Positions 1 through 9,000 of a stretch of 17,907 bases of DNA are shown here, one piece after another. This DNA comes from JAHELQ01 sp965603365. GTDB lineage: Bacteria > Acidobacteriota > Aminicenantia > UBA2199. The notes under the pieces were generated by a model, which had not been told where the DNA came from, searched no databases, and worked only from the letters and a program-made list of their open reading frames with translations. The first letter of the stretch is position 1. Every line of letters begins with the position of its first letter. The stretch is from NCBI GenBank assembly GCA_965603365.1, contig CBFDCR010000096.1, forward strand, positions 1 to 17,907, given 5' to 3'. The position numbers and the translations under genes are program-made.

Positions 1-102
1 CGAGGTGTTGGGTAATTAAAATGATTTTTTGTCCGTTTTTTCTTGACCTAGAACATATGGGAATGATTTTTCCGGCGGCATCGTTTTAAAGAGAGATTAA
101 AG
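1..102. other. AT-rich leader upstream of the first PKS gene
   Basis: No convincing gene lies here. The frame of the downstream gene has stops at 13-15, 22-24, 49-51 and 64-66, so that gene cannot start earlier. Another frame stays open from the left edge to a stop at 87-89 but gives a short sequence that I do not recognise; a C-terminal tail of an upstream gene cannot be excluded. The region has two T-runs (25-30 and 35-41) without a visible GC-rich stem, so I do not call a terminator. TTGACC at 43-48 followed about 16 bases later by GATTTT at 65-70 is a weak sigma-70-like pair, not good enough to name a promoter. Confidence 0.4.
91..95 (+). promoter_or_regulatory. Weak ribosome binding site of the first PKS gene
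   Basis: GAGAG lies 7 bases before the ATG at 103, a modest purine-rich Shine-Dalgarno-like element. It supports the ATG at 103, which is also the first start codon after the last in-frame stop and places the ketosynthase motif at the usual distance from the N-terminus. Confidence 0.4.
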
Positions 103-3012
103 ATGGCAGAGGGAGAATATTCGCCAACAGGCCTGGAAATTGCCGTCATCGGTATGTCCGGGAAGTTTCCCGGGGCCGAAAATGTCGATGAATTCTGGGA
201 AAATTTAAAGAATAGAGTGAATTCCATCACCTATTTTTCAGACGAAGAGCTTGAAGAGGCGGGGATTCCCCCGGAGCGCCTCAAGCTTGCCAACTATGTA
301 AAGGCCCGGGGAATTGTGAAAGACGTCGAGTATTTTGATGCCCTCTTTTTTGGTTTTAAATCCTCGGAGGCGGAGAGGCTGGACCCCCAGATACGCCTGT
401 TTTACCAGTGTGTCTGGCATGCCCTGGAACACGCCGGCTACTCGGTTGGCAGGTATAGAGGCTTGATCGGGTTGTATGCCGGGGCCACCCCCAATTTTGG
501 CTGGGAAGCGGTCGTCAATTTCGGCAGCAAGATCGATCCTGTCGAGTATTTTGCCTCTTCCCACCTGATGGATAAAGATTACCTGTGTACCGGGATTTCC
601 TACAAGCTAAATTTGAAGGGCCCCAGCTTTAGCCTGCATACGGCCTGTTCCACCTCCCTTGTGGCCATTCACGTAGCCTGCCAGGCCCTGTTAAGCGGCG
701 AGTGCGATATTGCCCTGGCCGGTGGCGTTTCCGTCACCACTCCCCCCAAAGGGGGATATCTTTACCAGGAAGGCTTAATCGTGTCGCCCGATGGTTATTG
801 CCGGGTTTTTGACCATAAGGCTGCCGGTACGGTTTTTGGTTGTGGAGCCGGGGTGGTGGTGCTGAAATCGCTTGAGGATGCCGCTGCCGACGGGGATACC
901 GTCCATGCGGTCATCAAAGGCTCGGCCATCAACAATGACGGCAGTCGAAAAGTGGGTTTTACCGCTCCCAGTGCTAAGGGACAGGCAGAGGTCATCCGGG
1001 CGGCTTACAATTCTGCCGGGGTTAACCCGGAAACCATCGGCTATGTCGAAGCCCACGGCACCGGCACGGCAATCGGCGATCCCATTGAGATTGAAGCCTT
1101 GACCCTTGCCTTTGATACGGAGAGTAAGCAGTTTTGCCGGATCGGTTCGGTAAAATCCAATGTCGGCCACCTGGATTGTGCTGCCGGTGCTGCGGGATTT
1201 ATTAAGGCGGTGCTGACTCTTAAACATAAATTAATTCCCCCTACCCTGTATGTGGAGACCCCCAACCCCAAAATCGATTTCCAGGACAGCCCCTTCTACC
1301 TGAATACGGAGTTGAGCCGGTGGGAAAACGGTAAGTTCCCCTTACGGGCAGCCGTGAGTTCCTTCGGCGTCGGCGGTACGAATGCCCATGTCATCCTGGA
1401 AGAGGCACCGGCCACTGCCGGCGATGCAGCCCGGCCCCCCTGCTATTTAATACCCCTGTCTGCCAAAACGGGGTCTGCCCTCGAGCGTATGACCCGGAAC
1501 CTGGTCGAACACCTGGCTAAAAATCCCGGTATAGACCTGGCCGATGCGGCTTATACCCTTGCCGTCGGCAGGGAACCCTTTCCCCATCGACGATTGCTCG
1601 TATGTTCCGGCATCGGGGATGCCATCGAGACGCTGTCACAACCAGGCTCCCCCCGGCTACAGACGTTTCACTCCCCCAAAGGCGAGCCGCCTCTTTTCTT
1701 CATGTTTCCCGGTCAGGGGTCACAGTATGTCGATATGGGGCGCGGCCTCTATGAGGGCGAGCCCCATTTCCGCCGGGAGATGGACGACTGTTTTGCCCTA
1801 TTAGAGGGAATGGTGGACTGCGATATTAAAGAGATCCTCTACCCGGTACACCCCGGCCCGGCTGCGGCCGAGAAGATTAATGGGGCAGAGATTGCCCAGC
1901 CTCTTATATGTGCATTTGAATATGTATTGGGGAAATTATTAATCAGGTGGGGCCTTAAGCCCGAGGCCATGATCTGCCGGGGCATCGGCGAATATGCCGC
2001 TGCCTGTTTGTCCGGGGTCTTTGGCCTGGAAGATGCCCTGGCCCTGGCGGTTTTACGGGGCCGGTCGAGGCAGCGGGCGACTCCCCACAGGGAACCGCTC
2101 CAGGAGGAGTTCAGGCGAATGGTGGGAACGGTCAAACTGCATAAACCGGGAATACCCTACATCTCCGCTGTCACCGGCAAAAGGGTCGCCGCCGAGCAGG
2201 TGACAAACCCCCGGTATTGGGAGCGCCATTTGGGCCAGGAGGCCGGGCCCGCTGAAGGCTTAAAGGAGTTGTTGAAGGAGGCGGATGCCCTGTTTGTGGA
2301 AGTAGGCCCCGGCCGGGAATTGGCCGATGCCGCAGCGGGACATAAAATTGTCAATCTCCTGCGGCTTCCCGGCGAAGATCTGCCGGATTTCCGTTATGTG
2401 TTGACCGGCCTGGGTCAATTGTGGGTATATGGAAAGGATCTAAACTGGCAGGAATTTTACTCTGATGGGAAGCGTCTCCGTATCCCCTTGCCCACCTATC
2501 CATTCGAACCGCAGCGTTATGGGAAGTATATCGACGCCTATGTCGGCATTAAAAACTCCCGGTTGCCCATTGCCGCGAAAGAGAGAGTCGGGGAGAGCGC
2601 CGGTGCAGAAGAGATCGAGAGAAGCCAGCCGAGACCTCACCTGCCGACCCCTTATGTAGAGCCAAACACGCCGCTGGAACGGAAGCTGGCAGATATTTAC
2701 CGGGACTTTTTCGGCATCGACAGGGTGGGCATCAACGACAACTTCTTCGACCTGGGGGCCTCTTCACTGGATCTGACTCAATTGAGCCGCAAATTCAGCC
2801 AGGCTTTCGGCCGGGAGATACCGGTGGTCAATCTTTTTAGATATCCCATGATCCGCTTGCTGGCAGAATCCCTGGACGGGCAGGGCCGGCCGGTTGACAC
2901 CCCGGGAGAAGCGGGAGAGGAGAAAAGATTTGCTGAAGTTATGAAAGGCAGGCAGGGTATGCAAGACAGGCTGCGATTGATAAAAGAGGAAAAGACCGAT
3001 GTCGATAAATAA
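103..3012 (+). CDS. Polyketide synthase module KS-AT(degenerate)-ACP
   Basis: This 969-residue protein is a type I polyketide synthase extension module without reductive domains. The ketosynthase (about residues 11-440) keeps the full catalytic triad: Cys182 in TACSTSL, His318 in EAHGTGT and His356 in NVGHLD. It should therefore accept an acyl chain and condense it. The acyltransferase (about 531-756) is abnormal: the GHSxGE nucleophile motif reads CRGIGE with Gly627 in place of serine, and about 67 residues around the second catalytic His are missing. A post-AT linker ending in YPFEPQRY follows, then an acyl carrier protein (about 851-925) with phosphopantetheine Ser888 in LGASSL, and a charged helical tail (926-969) that looks like a C-terminal docking segment. 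Its stop overlaps the start of the next gene by 14 bases, so translation is probably coupled. No KR, DH or ER is present, so the beta-keto group would be left unreduced. Where its extender unit comes from is unknown. The first-module role is unproven because the sequence upstream is not visible. Confidence 0.93.
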   Translation: MAEGEYSPTGLEIAVIGMSGKFPGAENVDEFWENLKNRVNSITYFSDEELEEAGIPPERLKLANYVKARGIVKDVEYFDALFFGFKSSEAERLDPQIRLFYQCVWHALEHAGYSVGRYRGLIGLYAGATPNFGWEAVVNFGSKIDPVEYFASSHLMDKDYLCTGISYKLNLKGPSFSLHTACSTSLVAIHVACQALLSGECDIALAGGVSVTTPPKGGYLYQEGLIVSPDGYCRVFDHKAAGTVFGCGAGVVVLKSLEDAAADGDTVHAVIKGSAINNDGSRKVGFTAPSAKGQAEVIRAAYNSAGVNPETIGYVEAHGTGTAIGDPIEIEALTLAFDTESKQFCRIGSVKSNVGHLDCAAGAAGFIKAVLTLKHKLIPPTLYVETPNPKIDFQDSPFYLNTELSRWENGKFPLRAAVSSFGVGGTNAHVILEEAPATAGDAARPPCYLIPLSAKTGSALERMTRNLVEHLAKNPGIDLADAAYTLAVGREPFPHRRLLVCSGIGDAIETLSQPGSPRLQTFHSPKGEPPLFFMFPGQGSQYVDMGRGLYEGEPHFRREMDDCFALLEGMVDCDIKEILYPVHPGPAAAEKINGAEIAQPLICAFEYVLGKLLIRWGLKPEAMICRGIGEYAAACLSGVFGLEDALALAVLRGRSRQRATPHREPLQEEFRRMVGTVKLHKPGIPYISAVTGKRVAAEQVTNPRYWERHLGQEAGPAEGLKELLKEADALFVEVGPGRELADAAAGHKIVNLLRLPGEDLPDFRYVLTGLGQLWVYGKDLNWQEFYSDGKRLRIPLPTYPFEPQRYGKYIDAYVGIKNSRLPIAAKERVGESAGAEEIERSQPRPHLPTPYVEPNTPLERKLADIYRDFFGIDRVGINDNFFDLGASSLDLTQLSRKFSQAFGREIPVVNLFRYPMIRLLAESLDGQGRPVDTPGEAGEEKRFAEVMKGRQGMQDRLRLIKEEKTDVDK
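1693..2370 (+). other. Degenerate acyltransferase domain (AT0) inside the first PKS gene
   Basis: The domain starts with a good FPGQGSQY motif and ends with a good VEVGPG motif, but is only about 226 residues long, against about 314 in the neighbouring gene. The nucleophile position is Gly627 (codon at 1981-1983). Aligned by eye to the paralogue, VLRG is followed by 10 residues before the conserved EP, against 77 residues there. The lost part is the small ferredoxin-like subdomain with the catalytic His and the extender-specificity motif. The junction is near 2089-2099. The frame is undisturbed on both sides. Confidence 0.9.
2985..2990 (+). promoter_or_regulatory. Ribosome binding site of the second PKS gene, inside the end of the first
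   Basis: AGAGGA lies 8 bases before the ATG at 2999, within the last codons of the upstream gene. The start overlaps the upstream stop (3010-3012) by 14 bases. This good site supports the ATG at 2999 and translational coupling of the two subunits. Confidence 0.65.
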
Positions 3013-6000
3013 TAGTATAAGGCCCGGCCTGGATATCGCCGTTATAGGGATGGCTGGTCGATTCCCGGGAGCCAGCAACATCGACGGATTCTGGGAAAAT
3101 TTAAAAAGCGGTGTGGAATCCATTCGTTTTTTTACCGACCAGGAATTGATAGAGGCCGGGGTAAGACCCAGTCTGTTGGAAGATCCCCATTATGTAAAGG
3201 CTAAGGGAGTAATTGAAGATTTCGAGTGTTTTGATGCCGCCTTTTTTGGATACACCCCCGGGGAGGCGGAGAAGATGGATCCCCAGGTAAGGATCTTTCA
3301 CCAGTGCGTATGGCATGCCCTGGAAGATGCCGGCTACGAACCGGCAGCCTTTGGGGGCGCCATCGGCTTGTATGGCGGGGCTTCCAACAATACGGCCTGG
3401 GAAGTAATGGCCCTGCAGGGGGACTCGAATATTTTCGCCGATGTCCAATTGACGGATAAAGATCATTTGAGTACCCGAATTTCCCACAATCTCAACCTTA
3501 CCGGGCCGAGTTTCACCGTCGAAACCCAGTGCTCGACATCATTGGTGGCCCTTCACCTGGCCTGCCAGGCGTTGTTGAGCGGTGAATGCGATATGTCGGT
3601 GGCCGGTGGGATCTCGATGACTTTGCCCCCCAAATCCGGCTATTTGTACCAGGAGGGGCTGCTCTTTTCCCCCGACGGCCACTGCCGCTCTTTTGAAAAG
3701 AGGGCAGGAGGAACCGTGTTTGGCAATGGGGCCGGGGCTGTTGTATTGAGGCGAATAGAGGAGGCCATGGCCGATGGCGATCATATCTATGCTGTCGTGA
3801 AAGGAACGGCAGTCAATAATGACGGCAGCAGGAAAATTAGTTATTCGGCGCCTGGCGTGGATGGTCAGGTGGCGGTGATCCGTATGGCCCACAAGATCGC
3901 CGGGGTAGACCCGGAGAGCATCACCTATGTGGAAGCCCACGGCACCGGCACCTCCCTGGGCGACCCCATCGAAGTAGAGGCTTTAAAATTGGCTTTTAAC
4001 ACGGATAAAAGAGGGTATTGCCGAATCGGTTCGGTAAAAGCCAATGTGGGTCATTTAGACAATGCGGCCGGTATTACCGGCTTGATAAAAACCGCCCTGG
4101 CATTAAAACATCGATTGATCCCCCCCAATCCATATTTCGAGGAGCCCAACCCGAAAATTGATTTTGAAAACAGCCCCTTTCGTGTGGTCACCCACCTGAC
4201 CCCGTGGGACAGTGATGGGCATCCACGGCGGGCCGGTGTTAACTCGTTCGGCATCGGCGGCACCAATGCCCATGTCATATTGCAGGAACCGCCAAAAGCG
4301 GTTAGACGGCCACCCCAAAAAGGGGTATACCATTTAATAGTATTATCCGCTAAAACGGAGACCGCTCTCCGACTGATAAGCCGGAATCTGGCCCACCATT
4401 TTCGTGAGAATCCCCGGATAGACCTGGTAGATGCAGCCTATACCCTGCAGGTAGGACGAAGGGCATTCGCCTACCGGCGCATGTTGCTCTGTTCAGACCT
4501 CGATGAGGCAGTCAATGGCCTGGAAAGTCACGATTCTCAAAAACTCCCGCTATCTTTCGCCGGGGAGAAAAAGAGAGCCGTTGTTTTTATGTTTGCGGGG
4601 CAGGGATCCCAATACGAAAACATGGGATTGGAACTTTACCGGGCAGAGGCTTCATTCAGGGCGGACATAGATTCCTGTTTTGACCTTTTGGAATCTATAA
4701 TGGGCCGCATGGTAAAGCACATCCTCTATCCCGGTAAAGAATCTTCCGCTGAAGGGGGAAGGCAGCCAGAAGGGAGGCGACCGGCGGAAAGGGAACGGCG
4801 AAAAATCGATGAGGTGATCTATGCGGGGCCGATAAAATTTATATTTGATTATTGTATGGCAAGGTTGTTAATGAGATGGGGTATCCAGCCCCAGGCCTTG
4901 ATCGGTCACAGCTTCGGCGAGTACGTGGCCGCCTGCTTATCCGGGGTCTTTTCGCTGGAAGATGCCTTAACGCTGGTGGTTTTAAGGGGACAATTGATGA
5001 AAAAGACACCCCCAGGGGCAATGATGAGTGTACCCCTGTCCCAGGAGGAGTTAAAACCCTTTTTAACTGACGACCTATCATTGGCTGCCATCAATACCCC
5101 GTCGTTGTGCATCGTTTCCGGGGCCACCGGGGCTGTGGAAACTTTAGAAAGAGAGATGGCCCAACGGGGCTGTGAATGTGTACGCCTCAATTTTCCCCGT
5201 GCCAACCATTCGCGACTGATGGAACCTATTTTGGCGGAATTCCAGGAAGGGGTTAGCAAGGTTAAACGAAATAGCCCCCAGATTCCCTATATATCGAATG
5301 TCACCGGTAGCTGGATCACCGCCGAAGAGGCAGCCAGCCCCGCTTATTGGGCGACCCATATGCGGCAGACAGTGCGCTTTTTCGATGGCATAACGGAGTT
5401 ATTAAAGGAGCCCAACGCCCTTTTTGTACAGGTCGGCGCCGGCAGGGGATTGAGCCTGTTTGTGGATCAACACCCCGCTAAACGGTCGGGGCAATTGGCG
5501 CTCTACCTTTTACGCCATCACAGGGAAAAGATATCGGACATCTATTTTTTACTGGATAAGATCGGCCAATTATGGCTGTCGGGAGTAAGGGTGGATTGGC
5601 CGGCCCTCTATTCCGGTGAGAAGCGGCGTCGTATTTCGTTACCTCTGTACCCATTTGACCGTCAGCGGTATTGGTCATACCCGGATAGGTTTTTAAAAAA
5701 GTTAAAAGGGGGGATTGGTAAAACGATGCCGCTTAAGAAACAGGAGATCGCCGATTGGTTTTATGTACCCCTCTGGAAGCCCTCTGCCTGGCCCCTTCGC
5801 CGGGAGGTAGGGAGGCCGGATCGATCTTGCTGGCTTCTCTTTATGGATAAAGGCGGATTGGCAGAGGTGCTGCTACAGCGGTTGGCGCAGCAAAATCAAG
5901 AGGTGATCCGGGTAACGGGTGGCGATGTTTTCACTAAAGTGGGTAACGATGCGTTTATTCTAAACCCCCAGCGTGACGATCATTACCCTTTATTATTTAA

Positions 6001-9000
6001 GGAACTTCGCCTGCTGGGAAAGAGGCCCGGTCAGATCCTTCACCTCTGGGGGCTGACAGGAAATGAAAGTAGTGGAGATGAGCTGGAACCTGGGTGGGTG
6101 AGGAGAATCCTGGATTCAGGGTTTTACAGCCTCATCAACCTGGCAAAGGCATTGGGAGAAGATGATTTAGAGGGTGAATGTACAATCGGGGTAGTGGCCG
6201 ACGGTATGTGGAAAGTGGGCAATGGCGATTCCCTATCTCCGGCGAAGGCGACTGTACTGGGCCCCATCAAGACGATCCCCAAAGAGTATCCCAACATGAG
6301 GTGCTTTGGTGTCGATATCCCTGTCTCCGGTGCAGGGAGTACTTTAGAAGCAAAACTGGCGGACCGGCTGCTGGCTGAATTTTTTGTAGAGTCCCCCGAT
6401 CGATGTATTGCCTATCGCGGGAATTACCGGCTGGTGGAGAACTTCGCGCCGGTGAGGTTAAATAGACCGGAAGAGATGTTATCCCGGCTGAGGGAAGAGG
6501 GGGTTTACCTGGTGATAGGCGGACTGGGGGGGGTTGGGTTGGTCCTGGCAGGGTACCTGGCTAAAACCGTGCGGGCCCGGTTGGTGCTGGTTGGACGCTC
6601 TCCCTTCCCGGCCCGGGAGGATTGGCAAAGCCGGTTATCCTCACCCCAAAATGATGACACCGGTGACAGGATTCGTAAAATCCTGGAGCTTGAGGAGATG
6701 GGGGCGAAGCTTCTGGTTCTCAGTGCCGATGTGTCGAGCCGCCAACAGATGGAGAGCGTTGTCAGACAGGCGCAACGGGAGTTTGGGCGCATAAATGGAA
6801 TTGTTCACTCCGCCATGGTGGTTGATGGAACCGTGATTCCCGGCAGAACCCGGCAGATGTCGGAGAAAGTAATGGCCCCAAAAGTCATGGGAACCCTTGT
6901 GCTCGATGAAATCTTTAGAGATAGGGAGTTAGATTTTTTCCTCCTCTGTTCGTCGATTGCGGCCCTCAGCGGTCTTGTCGGAGAGGTGGGTTACTGCGCG
7001 GCCAATGCATTCCAGGATGCCTTTGCCCTGTACCGAAGCGACAGAGAGAGCGGCTTTACGGTCAGTATCAATTGGGATGCCTGGCAGGAGGTGGGACAGG
7101 CGGTAAAAACAGCCGAGAGGTTATCGGGGTCTTTCGGTACCGGATCTCAGCAGATGATCAGGCATGGTATTTTGCCCCCGGAGGGAGTCGAAGTCTTCAG
7201 GCGGGTGATGGATGGAGATTTTCCCCTGGTGGCGGTGTCTACCAGGGATTTAAATTTACTGTTGGCTACTCGAGATATTCAGGGGGTCGAAGAATCGACC
7301 TCCAATGAGAAATCCCGGGAGGTTGTCAACCGCGTGGTGCTAAAAGAGAGACCCCCCAGCAAGACAGAATATGTGGCGCCGACGACCGATACCGAAAAAG
7401 TCCTGGCCGAAGTCTGGCAGGGCTTTTTCGGCTTTGATAAAGTAGGCATCTTTGATGATTTTTTTGAATTGGGGGGAGATTCGTTAAAGGCGATGATTGT
7501 TACTTCGAGAATTCATAAATGCCTCGATGTGAAAGTGCCTTTAGCAGAGTATTTTAACAGACCTACCATTAAAGGCCTGGCAGATTATATCAAAGGTAGC
7601 GGTAAGAAAAATACATTTTCCGGCATCAAAGCCGTTGAAGAGAGAGAGTACTACCCGCAGTCTTCGGCCCAGAAGAGGTTGTTTTTTCTCCAACAGATGG
7701 ATAAGAAGAGTATTGGCTACAATGAGACAATGGTGGTGGTACTGGTGGGAGACCTCCAAAGGGGAAAAATGGCCCAAACCTTTGCGAAGATAATCCACCG
7801 GCATGAGAGCTTGCGGACATCCTTTCGCCTGATCGCAGAGGAGCCGGTCCAGGTGATCCACGATGATGTTGAATTCGCGTTGGACTATGATGAAACCGGC
7901 TGCCAACTGGAGGAGGAGGTGATCGAGATGGTGGACAACTTTGTACGTCCCTTTGATTTGAGTCGAACGCCTCTGTTAAGGGTCAAATTGATCAAAATAG
8001 GGGGCGTGGAGCCGGCAAAATATTTCCAGGTCATCGATATGGCCCATATCATAGCAGATGGAATCTCCCAGAACATATTTGTAAAAGACCTTATGGCATT
8101 GTATGCCGGCAGAGAGTTGAACTCCCTCAATATCCAGTATAAAGATTATGTAGGGTGGCGGCTGAGCAGGGAGGAGAGGGAGAGAGAGGCGCGGCAGCAG
8201 GCCTACTGGTTAAAGGAATTTGGGGAAAATATACCGGTGTTGAATTTGCCAACCGATTACCCACGGCCGGCGGTGAAGAGTTATGAGGGCAGTATGATCA
8301 ACTTCACCCTGGAAAAGGAGGATACGGCACGGTTAAGGAGGGTGGCGGCTAAGGAGGGTTTGACTTTATATATGTTGTTTCTCGGTATCTACAATGTACT
8401 GCTTTCAAAACTGTGCGCTCAGGAAGACATTACCGTAGGCACCGTGACTGCGGGTAGGATCAATCAGGAATTTGAGGGAGTAATGGGGATGTTTGTCAAT
8501 ACCCTGGCGCTTCGGAACTATCCTTCGGGGGAGAAGCCTCTCCGGGAGTTTTTGAGAGAGTTGAAAGAGCGGACGCTGGCGGCTTTCGAGAACCAGGATT
8601 ATCCCTTTGAAGAGCTGGTAGAGTGCGTAGTGGGCCAGCGGGAGCCGGGCAAAAATCCCCTTTTTGATGTCGTGTTCGCTTTCCAGAATCTTTATAGCCC
8701 CCAGGCCAACGAGACAGAGGCAATAGAGGTGTACGGTTTGACGTTAAAGCCTTACGAATATACCAGGAGGGCATCGAAGTTTGACTTAACGCTTCGCGGA
8801 GTTGAGACCAGGGATAGTATATTGTTAACCATTGAATACTCGACAAAGTTATTTAAATTAGAGACGATAAAGAGGTTTATCGGTTACTTTAATGAAATAG
8901 TGGCTCTTTTGTCGACGGATATAGATATTCCGCTGCAAGATATTAAAATATCTTATGATTTGCTGGACCCGGAGTCGGATCTTCTGCTCGAAGAGGCTGG

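Noticed and set aside
25..41. Terminator of an upstream gene at the T-runs
   Set aside because: No GC-rich inverted repeat precedes the T-runs.
43..71. Sigma-70 promoter before the first gene
   Set aside because: TTGACC is reasonable, but the -10 match at a proper distance is poor, and the operon may begin upstream of the window.
775..1227. Long open frame on the minus strand inside the first PKS gene
   Set aside because: It lies wholly antisense to well-conserved KS codons, and its translation has no recognisable motif; it is a shadow of the coding strand, as are the other minus-strand frames in the window.
2060..2110. A frameshift as cause of the abnormal acyltransferase in the first gene
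   Set aside because: Residues align to the paralogue in the same frame on both sides of the gap, with exact spacing over the 25 residues after it; an in-frame deletion explains it better.
103..3012. Trans-AT type polyketide synthase
   Set aside because: The lack of a working AT in one module alone does not make the system trans-AT: the other two PKS modules carry AT domains with intact Ser and His, and the first still carries an AT remnant.
5756..6500. Dehydratase domain between AT and KR in the second gene
   Set aside because: No HxxxGxxxxP motif is seen. The segment begins with a YVPLW-type opening and fits the structural half of a KR domain; the same holds for the fourth gene.
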